Below, piece after piece: positions 25,913 through 34,090 of a stretch of 64,000 nucleotides of DNA; the stretch's first letter is position 1; the number at the start of each line of letters is the position of its first letter. This DNA comes from Parendozoicomonas callyspongiae (lineage in GTDB: Bacteria > Pseudomonadota > Gammaproteobacteria > Pseudomonadales > Endozoicomonadaceae). The position numbers and the translations under genes were made by a program. The notes under the pieces are model-generated. The model ran no database searches. It saw only the letters and a program-made list of their open reading frames with translations, and was not told the origin of the DNA. The stretch covers positions 1 through 64,000 of the forward strand of contig NZ_JAMFLX010000023.1 of NCBI RefSeq assembly GCF_023502345.1. Reading direction: 5' to 3'.

Positions 25913-28804
25913 TCAGGCAGATTCGATAGTCTGCTTTTGCTCAATAGCTGCGTCATGACCAGTTATCTTCCTCTCCAAAGTAATCCAGTTGTCCTGATTA
26001 ACAACAAGAGCCTGCAGTCGTTTGATACCGGTATGGGCCTTTACAACATCAATGCCATAACGGGCCAGATCCACGGCATAAACAGATGTCAGTAGAGGGG
26101 TGAAACCCAACGCTTCAGCACTTTCCAGAAGCTGACGGGCATTGGCTGAGTCGACACTGGCAATTTCATCAATAGTAAACAGCAGTCGCTGATTCATGGC
26201 CTGTTTTTTGTCCATCATATGGCGGATCAGATACATCAGGGTCAGTAGCTTCAGGGTGCTGCGGGTACCTGTAGAACCAGCATCGTCGATTTTGTCATAA
26301 CGCTTCAGCTCGCCGTTGGCATCTTCAACTTCGAAAGAAACGGTGAAGATATCTGCCAGACTCAGCGATTCGCTGATTCGGCTGGCAATAATCCGGGTTG
26401 AAGCCATGGCTTTATCTTCATCAATGCTGTTATTAAGAGCCGGCGCATCGAATGTTAATCCGGGCTGGGTTTCTTCCAGGAGTTGGCCCGTGTCTACGAT
26501 ATAGCGGATAGCATCATAGATTTCCTGCACCGGCTGCAGGTGAATCCGGAACTGTTTCAGGTTGGAAACCTTGCGGCGTGAAATGGAACGGTTGAAGCCA
26601 TTCACTTCCCGCTCCAGGCGAAGGAAGTCCTGCAGAAAATCATTCAGAACGCTGGAAAGCTGCAGTATTGCTGTTTTACGATGATTCATCAGCATTTGTT
26701 CAGCTTCGGGACGGGCTTCCCAGTCTTCCAGCACTTTGCGCCATGCCGCTTCTTCCGTTGGTTCCGATTCAGCGGCCCGGTATCCGCGCAAACGGATATT
26801 GGCATAGAGAGACTGCATCTTCAGGGTGGCATCATGGGCAATCTGCCACTGCTCCCGGTACAGGGAAATACGGTCTTCCAGCTCGCGCTTGCTGAAATCT
26901 TCGGAAGGCTTGATAAGGTTTGGCCAGCCGTCACCAGGATTTTTCAACTGTGACCATTGATTGCTAACCTGTTTCTTCAGCTGGTTTTTTCGGGAAAACT
27001 CATCCCGTTGCTGCTCGTTGTCCCGACTGAGCTGTTCCTGCTGTTCGCGCAGGTCTGCAATAACCTCCTCCAGCAGCTGAATCTCCTCCTTGAGCTCTGC
27101 TCGGTGCTGAACCCAGCTTTCATATTCTGGAATGCTCTCCTGCCAGCGCTTCCAGTCAGCAACTTCTCCTTCCCTGCGGGTGATGGTACCACGAATCTGC
27201 TTGAGTTCTTCCTTGATTTCCTGATGATCCAGCAGGGCACTGAGTCGCTGATCGAGTTCATTCAGGCGCAACTCTTCTTCTTCAAGTTGCTGTTGCAGAT
27301 CCTGCTTGTTTTGAACCAGACCTCTGGGTTGTGGCAGCTCTGCAAGATGGATGCGATAGCCTTCTCCCTCAAAGGTATTGTCTTTTATGCGGGAGAGTAA
27401 CAGTCTGGTCTCTTCTACCAGGTGCTGTTCATTATCAAGATCAAGAACCGGGTGATCATCTGTGACCGGCAACATCAACAGGCCTTCATTCATCAGCTTG
27501 CCCAGCTGAAGAAGTTCATACTCGGAGAAGTGACGGGAGAGCAGAGCCGCCAGGGTTTCGTCAGCCGTCATGGCTGCTTCCAGCTTTTCTATACGCTGTT
27601 CCTGTCGTGTCATCTCCTTGCGCAGGGAGTCCTCACTACCGCCGAGGCTGGCTACACCCAACTGTCCGCTGAGTTTTTCCTCTTTTGTCCGCAGCTGCTC
27701 AATATCGGCATTAACACTGTTAATGTCGTACATCTCGCCCAGTTCGGTGAAAGACCGGGCGCTCTTTTCATGCTGGTTAATACGCTCGATATATCGGGCT
27801 TCTTCTCGGTTTTTCTGGTCGCGGGTATGTCTGGCCTGCTGTTCTCTCTGTTTCAGCTCATTGGCTGTCTGCTGGGCTGAAGCGAGAACCTGCCCCAGTT
27901 CATTAAGGCGGGTTTTAATATCATCATTCCACTGGTGATAGTCCTTTTCGATGCCGTTCTGTAGCGCAAATACCATTCCCGCAGCCTTCTCTCTGCGCAG
28001 GCTGGATTGTCGCAGGGCTTCAACATCGGATGATGACGCACCAAGAGCATCAAACTCCCGCTTCAAACGTTCATATTCGGCGAAAACCTCTTCCTTTTTC
28101 TGGTGGAAGTTAATGGCGCCCTGCGCCATATCATTCGCTGAAAGCTGTGGTGAGAAAACATCCAGCAGGGATTGTTTGATCATCCCTGCATTAATTTCTG
28201 ACTGGGTGATCAGGCTGACAAACAGGTTTTTGAAAACCTGGTAGCGACGAATACCCCCAACAGGAACCAGTCCGAGATTGGCTTTGGTTTTTTTCAGAAC
28301 TTCGCCATGGCCGCCGCTGATCAGGACTTCTACATCTTTGGCGTCGAGCAAAGTGACCTTTTCACCGGTCATGGCGATGCGCTGTCGCACATCGGCAAAC
28401 TTCAGCGGCGTGCGTTCATCAAAGAAATGCCATTTATTGAACTGGCCACGATAGACAAAATGCTGGTAGCGGTGGCCGCTGGCTGCTCCCTTGCCGACAA
28501 TGCCGAGCACCCATGGACCACTGGATGTGGTGATCTGGGTCAGGATGTAGCTGTTGTCATAGGGGAAATAAAACTTGCGGGTGACATCCTTGGAATACTT
28601 CTCAAACCGGCTGCCCATCATATTGGGCAGAAAGAAAAACTGCAGGGCGTTAATTGCCGTAGACTTTCCCCGGTTGTTGGAACCAAAGAATGACACTGAA
28701 CCATCCAGAGGTAGTTCGCCCCAGGCGTAGGTTCCTGACTGGATCAGGTAGAGCTGCGACATACCATGGCGGGCTGTCATTGGGCTTGAAGCCGTATCAC
28801 TCAT
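25913..28804 (-). CDS. mksB: MksB, SMC-like ATPase of the Mks condensin
   Basis: This 963-residue SMC/MukB-like protein is expected to organise DNA in the nucleoid together with MksE and MksF. It has an N-terminal head with Walker A GSNNRGKST (41-49), long Glu/Gln/Arg-rich coiled coils (about 230-420 and 480-700), and a C-terminal head with a signature-like GSTGTRSTLKLL and Walker B LLFTIDEIASVD (near 876). The length fits MksB, which is shorter than MukB. Its ATG overlaps the mksE stop by four bases (ATGA). The operon order, mksF-mksE-mksB, matches Pseudomonas. The Wadjet protein JetC is homologous, but no jetD/mksG follows. Confidence 0.9.
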   Translation of the reverse strand: MSDTASSPMTARHGMSQLYLIQSGTYAWGELPLDGSVSFFGSNNRGKSTAINALQFFFLPNMMGSRFEKYSKDVTRKFYFPYDNSYILTQITTSSGPWVLGIVGKGAASGHRYQHFVYRGQFNKWHFFDERTPLKFADVRQRIAMTGEKVTLLDAKDVEVLISGGHGEVLKKTKANLGLVPVGGIRRYQVFKNLFVSLITQSEINAGMIKQSLLDVFSPQLSANDMAQGAINFHQKKEEVFAEYERLKREFDALGASSSDVEALRQSSLRREKAAGMVFALQNGIEKDYHQWNDDIKTRLNELGQVLASAQQTANELKQREQQARHTRDQKNREEARYIERINQHEKSARSFTELGEMYDINSVNADIEQLRTKEEKLSGQLGVASLGGSEDSLRKEMTRQEQRIEKLEAAMTADETLAALLSRHFSEYELLQLGKLMNEGLLMLPVTDDHPVLDLDNEQHLVEETRLLLSRIKDNTFEGEGYRIHLAELPQPRGLVQNKQDLQQQLEEEELRLNELDQRLSALLDHQEIKEELKQIRGTITRREGEVADWKRWQESIPEYESWVQHRAELKEEIQLLEEVIADLREQQEQLSRDNEQQRDEFSRKNQLKKQVSNQWSQLKNPGDGWPNLIKPSEDFSKRELEDRISLYREQWQIAHDATLKMQSLYANIRLRGYRAAESEPTEEAAWRKVLEDWEARPEAEQMLMNHRKTAILQLSSVLNDFLQDFLRLEREVNGFNRSISRRKVSNLKQFRIHLQPVQEIYDAIRYIVDTGQLLEETQPGLTFDAPALNNSIDEDKAMASTRIIASRISESLSLADIFTVSFEVEDANGELKRYDKIDDAGSTGTRSTLKLLTLMYLIRHMMDKKQAMNQRLLFTIDEIASVDSANARQLLESAEALGFTPLLTSVYAVDLARYGIDVVKAHTGIKRLQALVVNQDNWITLERKITGHDAAIEQKQTIESA

Positions 28805-29526
28805 TCTTCGTCCTCCATGACGGCTTCATCAGCTTGTTTCTGCGCCTGCTCTTGGTTCATTTCCTGAGCTTGTTCGGCATCAGCTGTAACCTGTTCCGCG
28901 GCGGCCAGGAATCTATTGATGGGTTTTAAAAAACGGATATGGTCTTCATCAGTGATCAGACACATTCCGCGGCGAGCCATCCACTCTAAAAGGTTGGAGA
29001 CAGAGTCATAGGATGACAGTTCTGCCTGCTGGTAAAGATCAGCAAAATGACGCCGTGTGTCGTCCAGAAGCTGAAGGGCAATTTTCTCACCGGTGATGGT
29101 GGCGGCCGGGTCGTAATTATTATCTTGTAGAAAATCTATCAGGGTGAAAATCAGCAGAGCCACCTTGCGGCTCATAGTCAGTGACTGGCTGGTGGTGCTG
29201 TCCGGATAGGTAAAGTAAAAGAAACCATCCGGGTGATAAATCAGCTCATAACCCAGCAAGCTAAACAGTGCTGTGTAGCTGTCACGATGTTGTTCCAGCT
29301 CTTTGTAGAGCGGGAACTGATCCGGACTGTCGACAGAGAGATGTACCCCTTCCCTCAGACGGGTGTAAATCTGGTGACTGTGAGGCAGTTTCTCTGCCAG
29401 AGTTTCGTCCAGAATTAATGGGCCGGTTATCGCTGGTTCCTGATAACTTTCCATGATTTCTGATGTGTCCGTTGTCTCTGGCATCTGTTGCTGCTGAAAT
29501 TCAGCAGTATCGGGGTAGTTATTCAT
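28801..29526 (-). CDS. mksE: MksE, condensin accessory subunit
   Basis: This 241-residue protein is in the place and of the size of MksE, which binds the kleisin MksF and regulates MksB. It has an acidic, Gln-rich N-terminus (about 1-50), a folded core with LREGVHLSVDSPDQFPLYKE, a winged-helix-like middle and an acidic, Gln/Glu-rich tail. Sequence motifs alone would be weak; the assignment rests mainly on the operon with mksF (17-base gap) and mksB (4-base overlap). Confidence 0.82.
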   Translation of the reverse strand: MNNYPDTAEFQQQQMPETTDTSEIMESYQEPAITGPLILDETLAEKLPHSHQIYTRLREGVHLSVDSPDQFPLYKELEQHRDSYTALFSLLGYELIYHPDGFFYFTYPDSTTSQSLTMSRKVALLIFTLIDFLQDNNYDPAATITGEKIALQLLDDTRRHFADLYQQAELSSYDSVSNLLEWMARRGMCLITDEDHIRFLKPINRFLAAAEQVTADAEQAQEMNQEQAQKQADEAVMEDEE

Positions 29527-29543
29527 TACGGTATTTTCTTTTA

Positions 29544-30806
29544 TTAGGTATTCGCAGCTTCTTTGCGGGCCAGAGTCCGCCGCTGCATGGTAATCAAGTG
29601 AGTGTCGGTTTCATACTGACGCGCCTCTTCAGCAACAACTTCACCTGCCAATATTTCACTCTCATTAGTCAGCCGGGTCATAAACTCCAGCAGTTGCCGG
29701 GTGTCCAGTTGGGGGTATTGCTGAATCAGCCAGTCCAGGCAGTCTTGAATGGGAAGGAAGGACAGCGCGGCTTCTTCCACCATGGAGTAGGTGACAGGCT
29801 CTGGACCTGAATCCTCTGACGCCTCAGGAATATCGAAGTGTGGAGATTCCAGTACCGACAGTTCACTCAGATAAGCGATCAGAGAGTTATCAGAATCGGT
29901 CAGGCTTGGGCGGGAACGTCCAATCAGCTCAACTCCATTTGGAGAGCAGGCATATTTAAACTTATTGCGTCGCATTTCTGCGATAGCAATGGAAGCACCA
30001 CGGGTTAATGATGAATTCTGCTGGAATCGGCGATAGATAGGCTCCAGCAGTCTGCTGCAGCGATCAATACTGCGACGCAGGGCCGAGCGCAGGTCCAGCA
30101 GTCGATAATTCAGTTTCTCCAGGCGGGCAATGCCTTCAAAGCCGATGGTGTGACGGGCCTGTTCCATATGGTCGAGCAGCTGATGCTCAATGCTTTTCAG
30201 GGTGCGTTCATAGTCGCCCTGCACATCAAGCATATCTGCTGCCGGACGGACATAATTATTCCAGGCATCCAAGGCCAGACTGTAGCGGGTTTTCAGGGGT
30301 ATATCGCGGCTGGAGTTTTTTGCATCTTCAATGATGCGCATAATGGCCTGCTCATTCTGTTGCAGCTCACGATGCACATCCCGGAATCGTCTGTCCAGCT
30401 GACTGGTATAGCGGCCAACCAAGTAGCTGTCTCTGGCTGCCAACCCATTTCCCAGAAGATGAGTCAGACGGTGCAAGTCGTCTATCTTGGCTTTCAGGCT
30501 GGCAGAAAGACCCAGCTGCTGCTGGTCGGTAATCAGTTCAATAATATCCAGTATGGTGGGATTCAAGTCATACTGGTTCTCTGCGCGGGCAACCGGAATC
30601 AAGAGTTCCTGCTGGCACAGTCGGGTAAATAAGTCGGTCAGCTCACCGCCGTTATCGTCATCACTTGATTCGTTTAAATGAATGGTGCGCGCAAGATCCA
30701 TAAATTCCCGTGAGGAGAAGCTCAGGGAACCGTATTGATTATGCAGGGCACTGATAAGGTCGATATGGCTGAGAAGGGTACGGAGAAACTTCCTGACGTA
30801 CTCCAC
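29544..30806 (-). CDS. mksF: MksF, kleisin-like subunit of the Mks condensin
   Basis: This 420-residue, mostly helical protein is first in the operon. Its length and position match MksF, which bridges the MksB heads. The N-terminal part has a winged-helix-like region (about 1-100); the middle is helical with RYTSQLDRRFRDVHREL and several Arg/Leu-rich helices; the C-terminal part (330-420) is acidic at first, then helical. Homologues in Wadjet systems are called JetA. The gene start is a plain ATG after a 103-base spacer. Confidence 0.82.
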   Translation of the reverse strand: MEYVRKFLRTLLSHIDLISALHNQYGSLSFSSREFMDLARTIHLNESSDDDNGGELTDLFTRLCQQELLIPVARAENQYDLNPTILDIIELITDQQQLGLSASLKAKIDDLHRLTHLLGNGLAARDSYLVGRYTSQLDRRFRDVHRELQQNEQAIMRIIEDAKNSSRDIPLKTRYSLALDAWNNYVRPAADMLDVQGDYERTLKSIEHQLLDHMEQARHTIGFEGIARLEKLNYRLLDLRSALRRSIDRCSRLLEPIYRRFQQNSSLTRGASIAIAEMRRNKFKYACSPNGVELIGRSRPSLTDSDNSLIAYLSELSVLESPHFDIPEASEDSGPEPVTYSMVEEAALSFLPIQDCLDWLIQQYPQLDTRQLLEFMTRLTNESEILAGEVVAEEARQYETDTHLITMQRRTLARKEAANT

Positions 30807-30862
30807 TAGTCATCCATTTTGTTCGTGAAAATAAATGGGTAAGTTAGCAGAGTTCGTCAGGG

Positions 30863-30891
30863 CTATAAACCGCAGAAGTCACGGTTTATAG
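30863..30891. terminator. Hairpin between the Yip1-family gene and mksF
   Basis: CTATAAACCG (30863-30872) pairs with CGGTTTATAG (30882-30891), a 10-bp stem in the 103-base gap after the Yip1-family stop. There is no T-run. It could be a weak terminator or an operator-like inverted repeat in the mksF promoter region. Confidence 0.45.
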
Positions 30892-30909
30892 AACCATTTG
30901 TCTGCCGGT

Positions 30910-31509
30910 TCAATGCATAAAAACCGGGCCGAAGCCGATCTGCCAGGCCATGGCCGAGGCAACTTTCATAACTACCAGAAGTACCAGCCCGGCACAGACG
31001 AGAGACGTGGCAAACATAAAACCCCGTTCAAAGGAGATACCCATGATATGCGGCATGCCAATGTAGAGCAGATAAACCGCATATGCTATTCCAGCCAGAA
31101 TTCCGAACAGTGTCAGTGGCAGGGAAGGGTACAGTGCCATCAGTCCACACAGATAAAGAGGTGTGGCGACATAGGCGGCAAACATAATGCAGCGTTGGTA
31201 GGACGGAGCTGTCCCAAAAGTTTTTGCCATCCAGTGGGTAAACATGCCCATGGTTATCACTGCGCCAATAATAGCCAGATAAGAAATCAGGCTCATAGCC
31301 AGAGCGCTTCCGACAGTCAGGCGGATGGGGTCAAGGCCGGTTAGTGACCACCCCACATGAGTCGCTCCAATTAATGAAGCAACACCTGGAATAGCCGCAA
31401 GAATTAGCAGGTGCCAGATATAGTCGTGACCGCGATCCCGAATCTCGCCATTGATTTTGTCCCATTCGCTGTGGGGGTGGGACAGCAAGCCAAGAATGTG
31501 ATGCAACAT
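30910..31509 (-). CDS. Yip1-family inner-membrane protein
   Basis: This 199-residue protein begins MLHHILGLLSHPHSEWDKI, the typical start of bacterial Yip1-domain proteins, and has about five hydrophobic membrane segments. The upstream in-frame start at 31539 is rejected: the ATG at 31509 is preceded by a strong GGAGGT (complement of 31514-31519) at good spacing. The function of bacterial Yip1 proteins is not established. It is divergent from the next small membrane protein gene and codirectional with mksFEB, but separated from it by a hairpin. Confidence 0.85.
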   Translation of the reverse strand: MLHHILGLLSHPHSEWDKINGEIRDRGHDYIWHLLILAAIPGVASLIGATHVGWSLTGLDPIRLTVGSALAMSLISYLAIIGAVITMGMFTHWMAKTFGTAPSYQRCIMFAAYVATPLYLCGLMALYPSLPLTLFGILAGIAYAVYLLYIGMPHIMGISFERGFMFATSLVCAGLVLLVVMKVASAMAWQIGFGPVFMH

Positions 31510-31708
31510 AAGTACCTCCATATAGCTGCAAGGCCTCAAAAATAGTCCAAATCCGCTGGAGTAGAGGCAAAAGGCTATGGGCGCTATAGATCGATATTTT
31601 TATATTCTGAACAGATCTATGCCCGCCAAATAACTTATACAAAATTATTCTAGTGTATAAGTATTGGTTTTCTATTTACCGAATAAGAATATCTGTGTAG
31701 GAGGTACC

Positions 31709-32266
31709 ATGAAGCAGCACCACTATATGTTCGACTATTTAGACGACTTACAACACGCCTGCGCAGATCTTGAGGAAATGGGGATAGAACACAGGAATCT
31801 TCATGTTGCCCATAACAGCCAGCTATCGCTGGATAAGAGACATTTAAATGGTATGGGGTACTTCCACGACAACGATATGGTGCATTCGGCACTTAGAGGC
31901 TTTCTATTTGGAATACTGGTGGCGGCTTGCACAGCCTTTTTACTAAGTACATGGCTCGGCCACTTGGAAGTGGGCTTTATCGTGACAGGATTTGTCACAC
32001 TTATTATGCTTGGTTTCAGTACCTGGGTTGGAGGGTTAATCGGTGCCAGTCACGATAACTGGCGTTTGGCTCCTTACCATGATCAGCTCTCTGCAGGCAA
32101 AAGCGTATTGATAGTTGATGTCGATTCAGAACAGGAGCAGATGGTAACCCGGATGATGTCAGCCATGCACCGCGAAGCAAGTCATACCGGCGAGTCACCA
32201 ACCGGAGAATCACCCTTTGAAGGGGGATGGCATCTGCGGGAGAAAGAGATCAAACAGGTCGCCTGA
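31709..32266 (+). CDS. Small two-helix membrane protein, possibly DUF1269/stress-protein-like
   Basis: This 185-residue protein has a soluble N-terminal part (about 1-65, YMFDYLDDLQHACADLEEMGI), two hydrophobic segments (about 68-95 and 98-120), and a soluble C-terminus with SVLIVDVDSEQEQ. The layout recalls gammaproteobacterial proteins in which a short ferredoxin-like N-terminus precedes a Gly-rich membrane pair (DUF1269-like), from memory. The start at 31709 is chosen over 31664 because AGGAGGT precedes it closely. A clear terminator follows. Confidence 0.75.
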   Translation: MKQHHYMFDYLDDLQHACADLEEMGIEHRNLHVAHNSQLSLDKRHLNGMGYFHDNDMVHSALRGFLFGILVAACTAFLLSTWLGHLEVGFIVTGFVTLIMLGFSTWVGGLIGASHDNWRLAPYHDQLSAGKSVLIVDVDSEQEQMVTRMMSAMHREASHTGESPTGESPFEGGWHLREKEIKQVA

Positions 32267-32313
32267 AGCAAACAACCTGGCGGTTGTCCTTGTCGCTACT
32301 GGGATCGTACCAG

Positions 32314-32359
32314 CCCCGATATCTCACGATACTCATCATGACATATCGGGGATTTTTTT
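32314..32359 (+). terminator. Rho-independent terminator
   Basis: CCCCGATAT (32314-32322) pairs with ATATCGGGG (32343-32351), followed by ATTTTTTT. It ends the small membrane protein transcript. Confidence 0.85.
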
Positions 32360-32371
32360 AGCCTTGTGGTT

Positions 32372-32644
32372 TTACAAACCGGTAAAGAAGGTCTGGTTCG
32401 CTGACAATATAAACATGCTTTCAACTCCCTCAATAGGGTGTGCATCAAGATCAGTCTGGTAATCAAACAACCAGACAGCATGGGCCTTATCAGCAGTCGA
32501 TGAAGCAAAACTACGGATCTTGGAGAGCAAACCTGCATCAATTTTAGTTAGTCGTACACCCATCAGGGAGACTGCAACCAACAAAAAAATCCAAAGGCCT
32601 TTGGGGAATGATGGTTTCCGTCTGTTCTTTTTATTTCTCGTCAT
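32372..32644 (-). CDS. Possible small single-pass membrane protein
   Basis: This would be a 90-residue protein with a basic start (MTRNKKNRRK), one membrane segment (about 16-33, GLWIFLLVAVSLMGV) and a soluble C-terminus (LFDYQTDLDAHPIEGVESMF). The basic-then-hydrophobic N-terminus is protein-like and the stop sits just beside the convergent terminator, which supports it. The ribosome binding site is poor and an upstream ATG (32665) is possible. No family was recognised, and it may be spurious. Confidence 0.4.
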   Translation of the reverse strand: MTRNKKNRRKPSFPKGLWIFLLVAVSLMGVRLTKIDAGLLSKIRSFASSTADKAHAVWLFDYQTDLDAHPIEGVESMFILSANQTFFTGL

Positions 32645-32819
32645 GGTGAGAATGGAGTTGGAGAACATAAGACCTGTGTACTGCAGAGAAACTGAACAAA
32701 AAGTGTATGTTTTGTGACTGCTATATTTCTTAGCTGAAATCAAACTTTTGATTGAAAGTGGTAGGTAGTCCCCGTGAATCTGGTAACTTTTGTTTAGTGT
32801 TGTTCAAAAGATTGTATCT

Positions 32820-34037
32820 ATGGTGATATCTCCAGAATCCTTGTTAACTCCGGACCAGCTGAAAAATCCTGTTCAGCTCTATGAAAAATTGAGAGATATG
32901 GGGCCTCTTTTCTACGATCCGGTGCAAAAAAACTGGGTGGCTACCGGAGCTGATATTGTGAACCAGATTTTGCGCCATCCCAATATCAGCTCTAACCGTG
33001 ATGGTCTGGGCAATATTCGCTATGGCGAGGAAAATGCTAGACAGGTTAGTGAGATAACCAGCGGTATTACCAAGTCGATGATCGGGATGGATCCTCCAGA
33101 GCATACCCGGTTGAGATCTATGGTCTCTCATGTTATGGCTCGCGATCGTTTGCCGGTATGGGAGCCAGATATCGCCAACCAGTTTCTTAAGCTGCTTGAT
33201 CCTTGTTTATCTAATGGAGGCATGGACTTTGTCAGTGAGCTTTCCGAGCCATACCCCACAGAAGTGATCTGTGAACTGTTCAATATTCCAGACAAACGAA
33301 GAGATGGTTATCGCAGGCGTACCCAGTTGTCAGTCAGGTTCTTTGGGCAGAGTCTGGAAAAACTCAGTGTTGCCGAAACAGCTGAATCAACGGCTGCACT
33401 GATGGGGAATAGAAAGCTGCTTACTCAGCTGTTGGAAGAACGTTGTGAAACTCCGGAACATGATCTCTTAAGTGAGCTGGCGGAAAATATTCGCAACGGT
33501 GACTCCAGCCTGAAAGAAATGGCGGCCATGGCCAACCTGATCGTTGCTGCCGGGCATGTGACAACGGTTGACCTGCTTGCCAATGGTGTTTACCAGTTAC
33601 TCAAGCATCCTGATCAATGGCAGTTGCTGGTTGAAAATCCGGAGCTGGCTCCATCGGCCAGTGAAGAGATTTTGCGTTATGATTCATCTGTTCCGTTTAC
33701 CATGCGTAAAGCTGGTGAAGACTTGGAGTTTGAAGGTGTTCAGATAACTAAAGGAAGCTTTATCGCTGTTGGGTTAGGGCCAGCTAATCATGATCCGGAA
33801 GTTAACCCAAACCCTGAAGAATTTGATATCACACGAAAACATATCAGGCATGTCTCTTTTGCCAGTGGGCCACATGTTTGTGTGGGAGCTAATCTTGCAC
33901 GGCTGGAAATGCAGATTGCGCTGAAAGCGTTAGCGGAACGAGCCCCGGACCTTAGGTTTGCAGAAGAACCAGAGCCTTATAAGAAAGCTGAAACCCTCAT
34001 GTTTAAAGGGTTTCATGCATTACCGTTAATTTGTTAA
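32820..34037 (+). CDS. Cytochrome P450 with altered I-helix
   Basis: This roughly 405-residue soluble bacterial P450 should be a heme-thiolate monooxygenase. It has the heme loop FASGPHVCVG with the Cys ligand (near 353), the K-helix ExxR in EEILRY (near 282), and the C-helix DPPEHTRLR. The I-helix reads AAGHVTT where most P450s have AGxET or AGxDT, so Val stands where the acidic proton-relay residue is expected (near 245). The redox partner is not in the window. Start: the ATG at 32820 gives the usual family length; a TTG at 32790 is also open and neither has a good ribosome binding site. The substrate is unknown and context gives no hint. Confidence 0.9.
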   Translation: MVISPESLLTPDQLKNPVQLYEKLRDMGPLFYDPVQKNWVATGADIVNQILRHPNISSNRDGLGNIRYGEENARQVSEITSGITKSMIGMDPPEHTRLRSMVSHVMARDRLPVWEPDIANQFLKLLDPCLSNGGMDFVSELSEPYPTEVICELFNIPDKRRDGYRRRTQLSVRFFGQSLEKLSVAETAESTAALMGNRKLLTQLLEERCETPEHDLLSELAENIRNGDSSLKEMAAMANLIVAAGHVTTVDLLANGVYQLLKHPDQWQLLVENPELAPSASEEILRYDSSVPFTMRKAGEDLEFEGVQITKGSFIAVGLGPANHDPEVNPNPEEFDITRKHIRHVSFASGPHVCVGANLARLEMQIALKALAERAPDLRFAEEPEPYKKAETLMFKGFHALPLIC

Positions 34038-34041
34038 AAAG

Positions 34042-34090
34042 CCTGAATGTGCAGGGGTAATCAGCTGTTGTTGTCAGGTTTTTTTTTCTT
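34042..34090 (+). terminator. Possible terminator of the P450 gene
   Basis: CCTGA (34042-34046) and TCAGG (34074-34078) could pair and are followed by nine T residues. The T-run is the Lys-rich 3' coding end of the convergent ammonium transporter gene. The stem is short and the loop long, so this is weak. Confidence 0.3.

Noticed and set aside
25913-30806. Wadjet plasmid-defence system
   Set aside because: Only the JetABC-equivalent subunits are present; no JetD-type nuclease gene lies next to them, so the plain Mks condensin is the better call.
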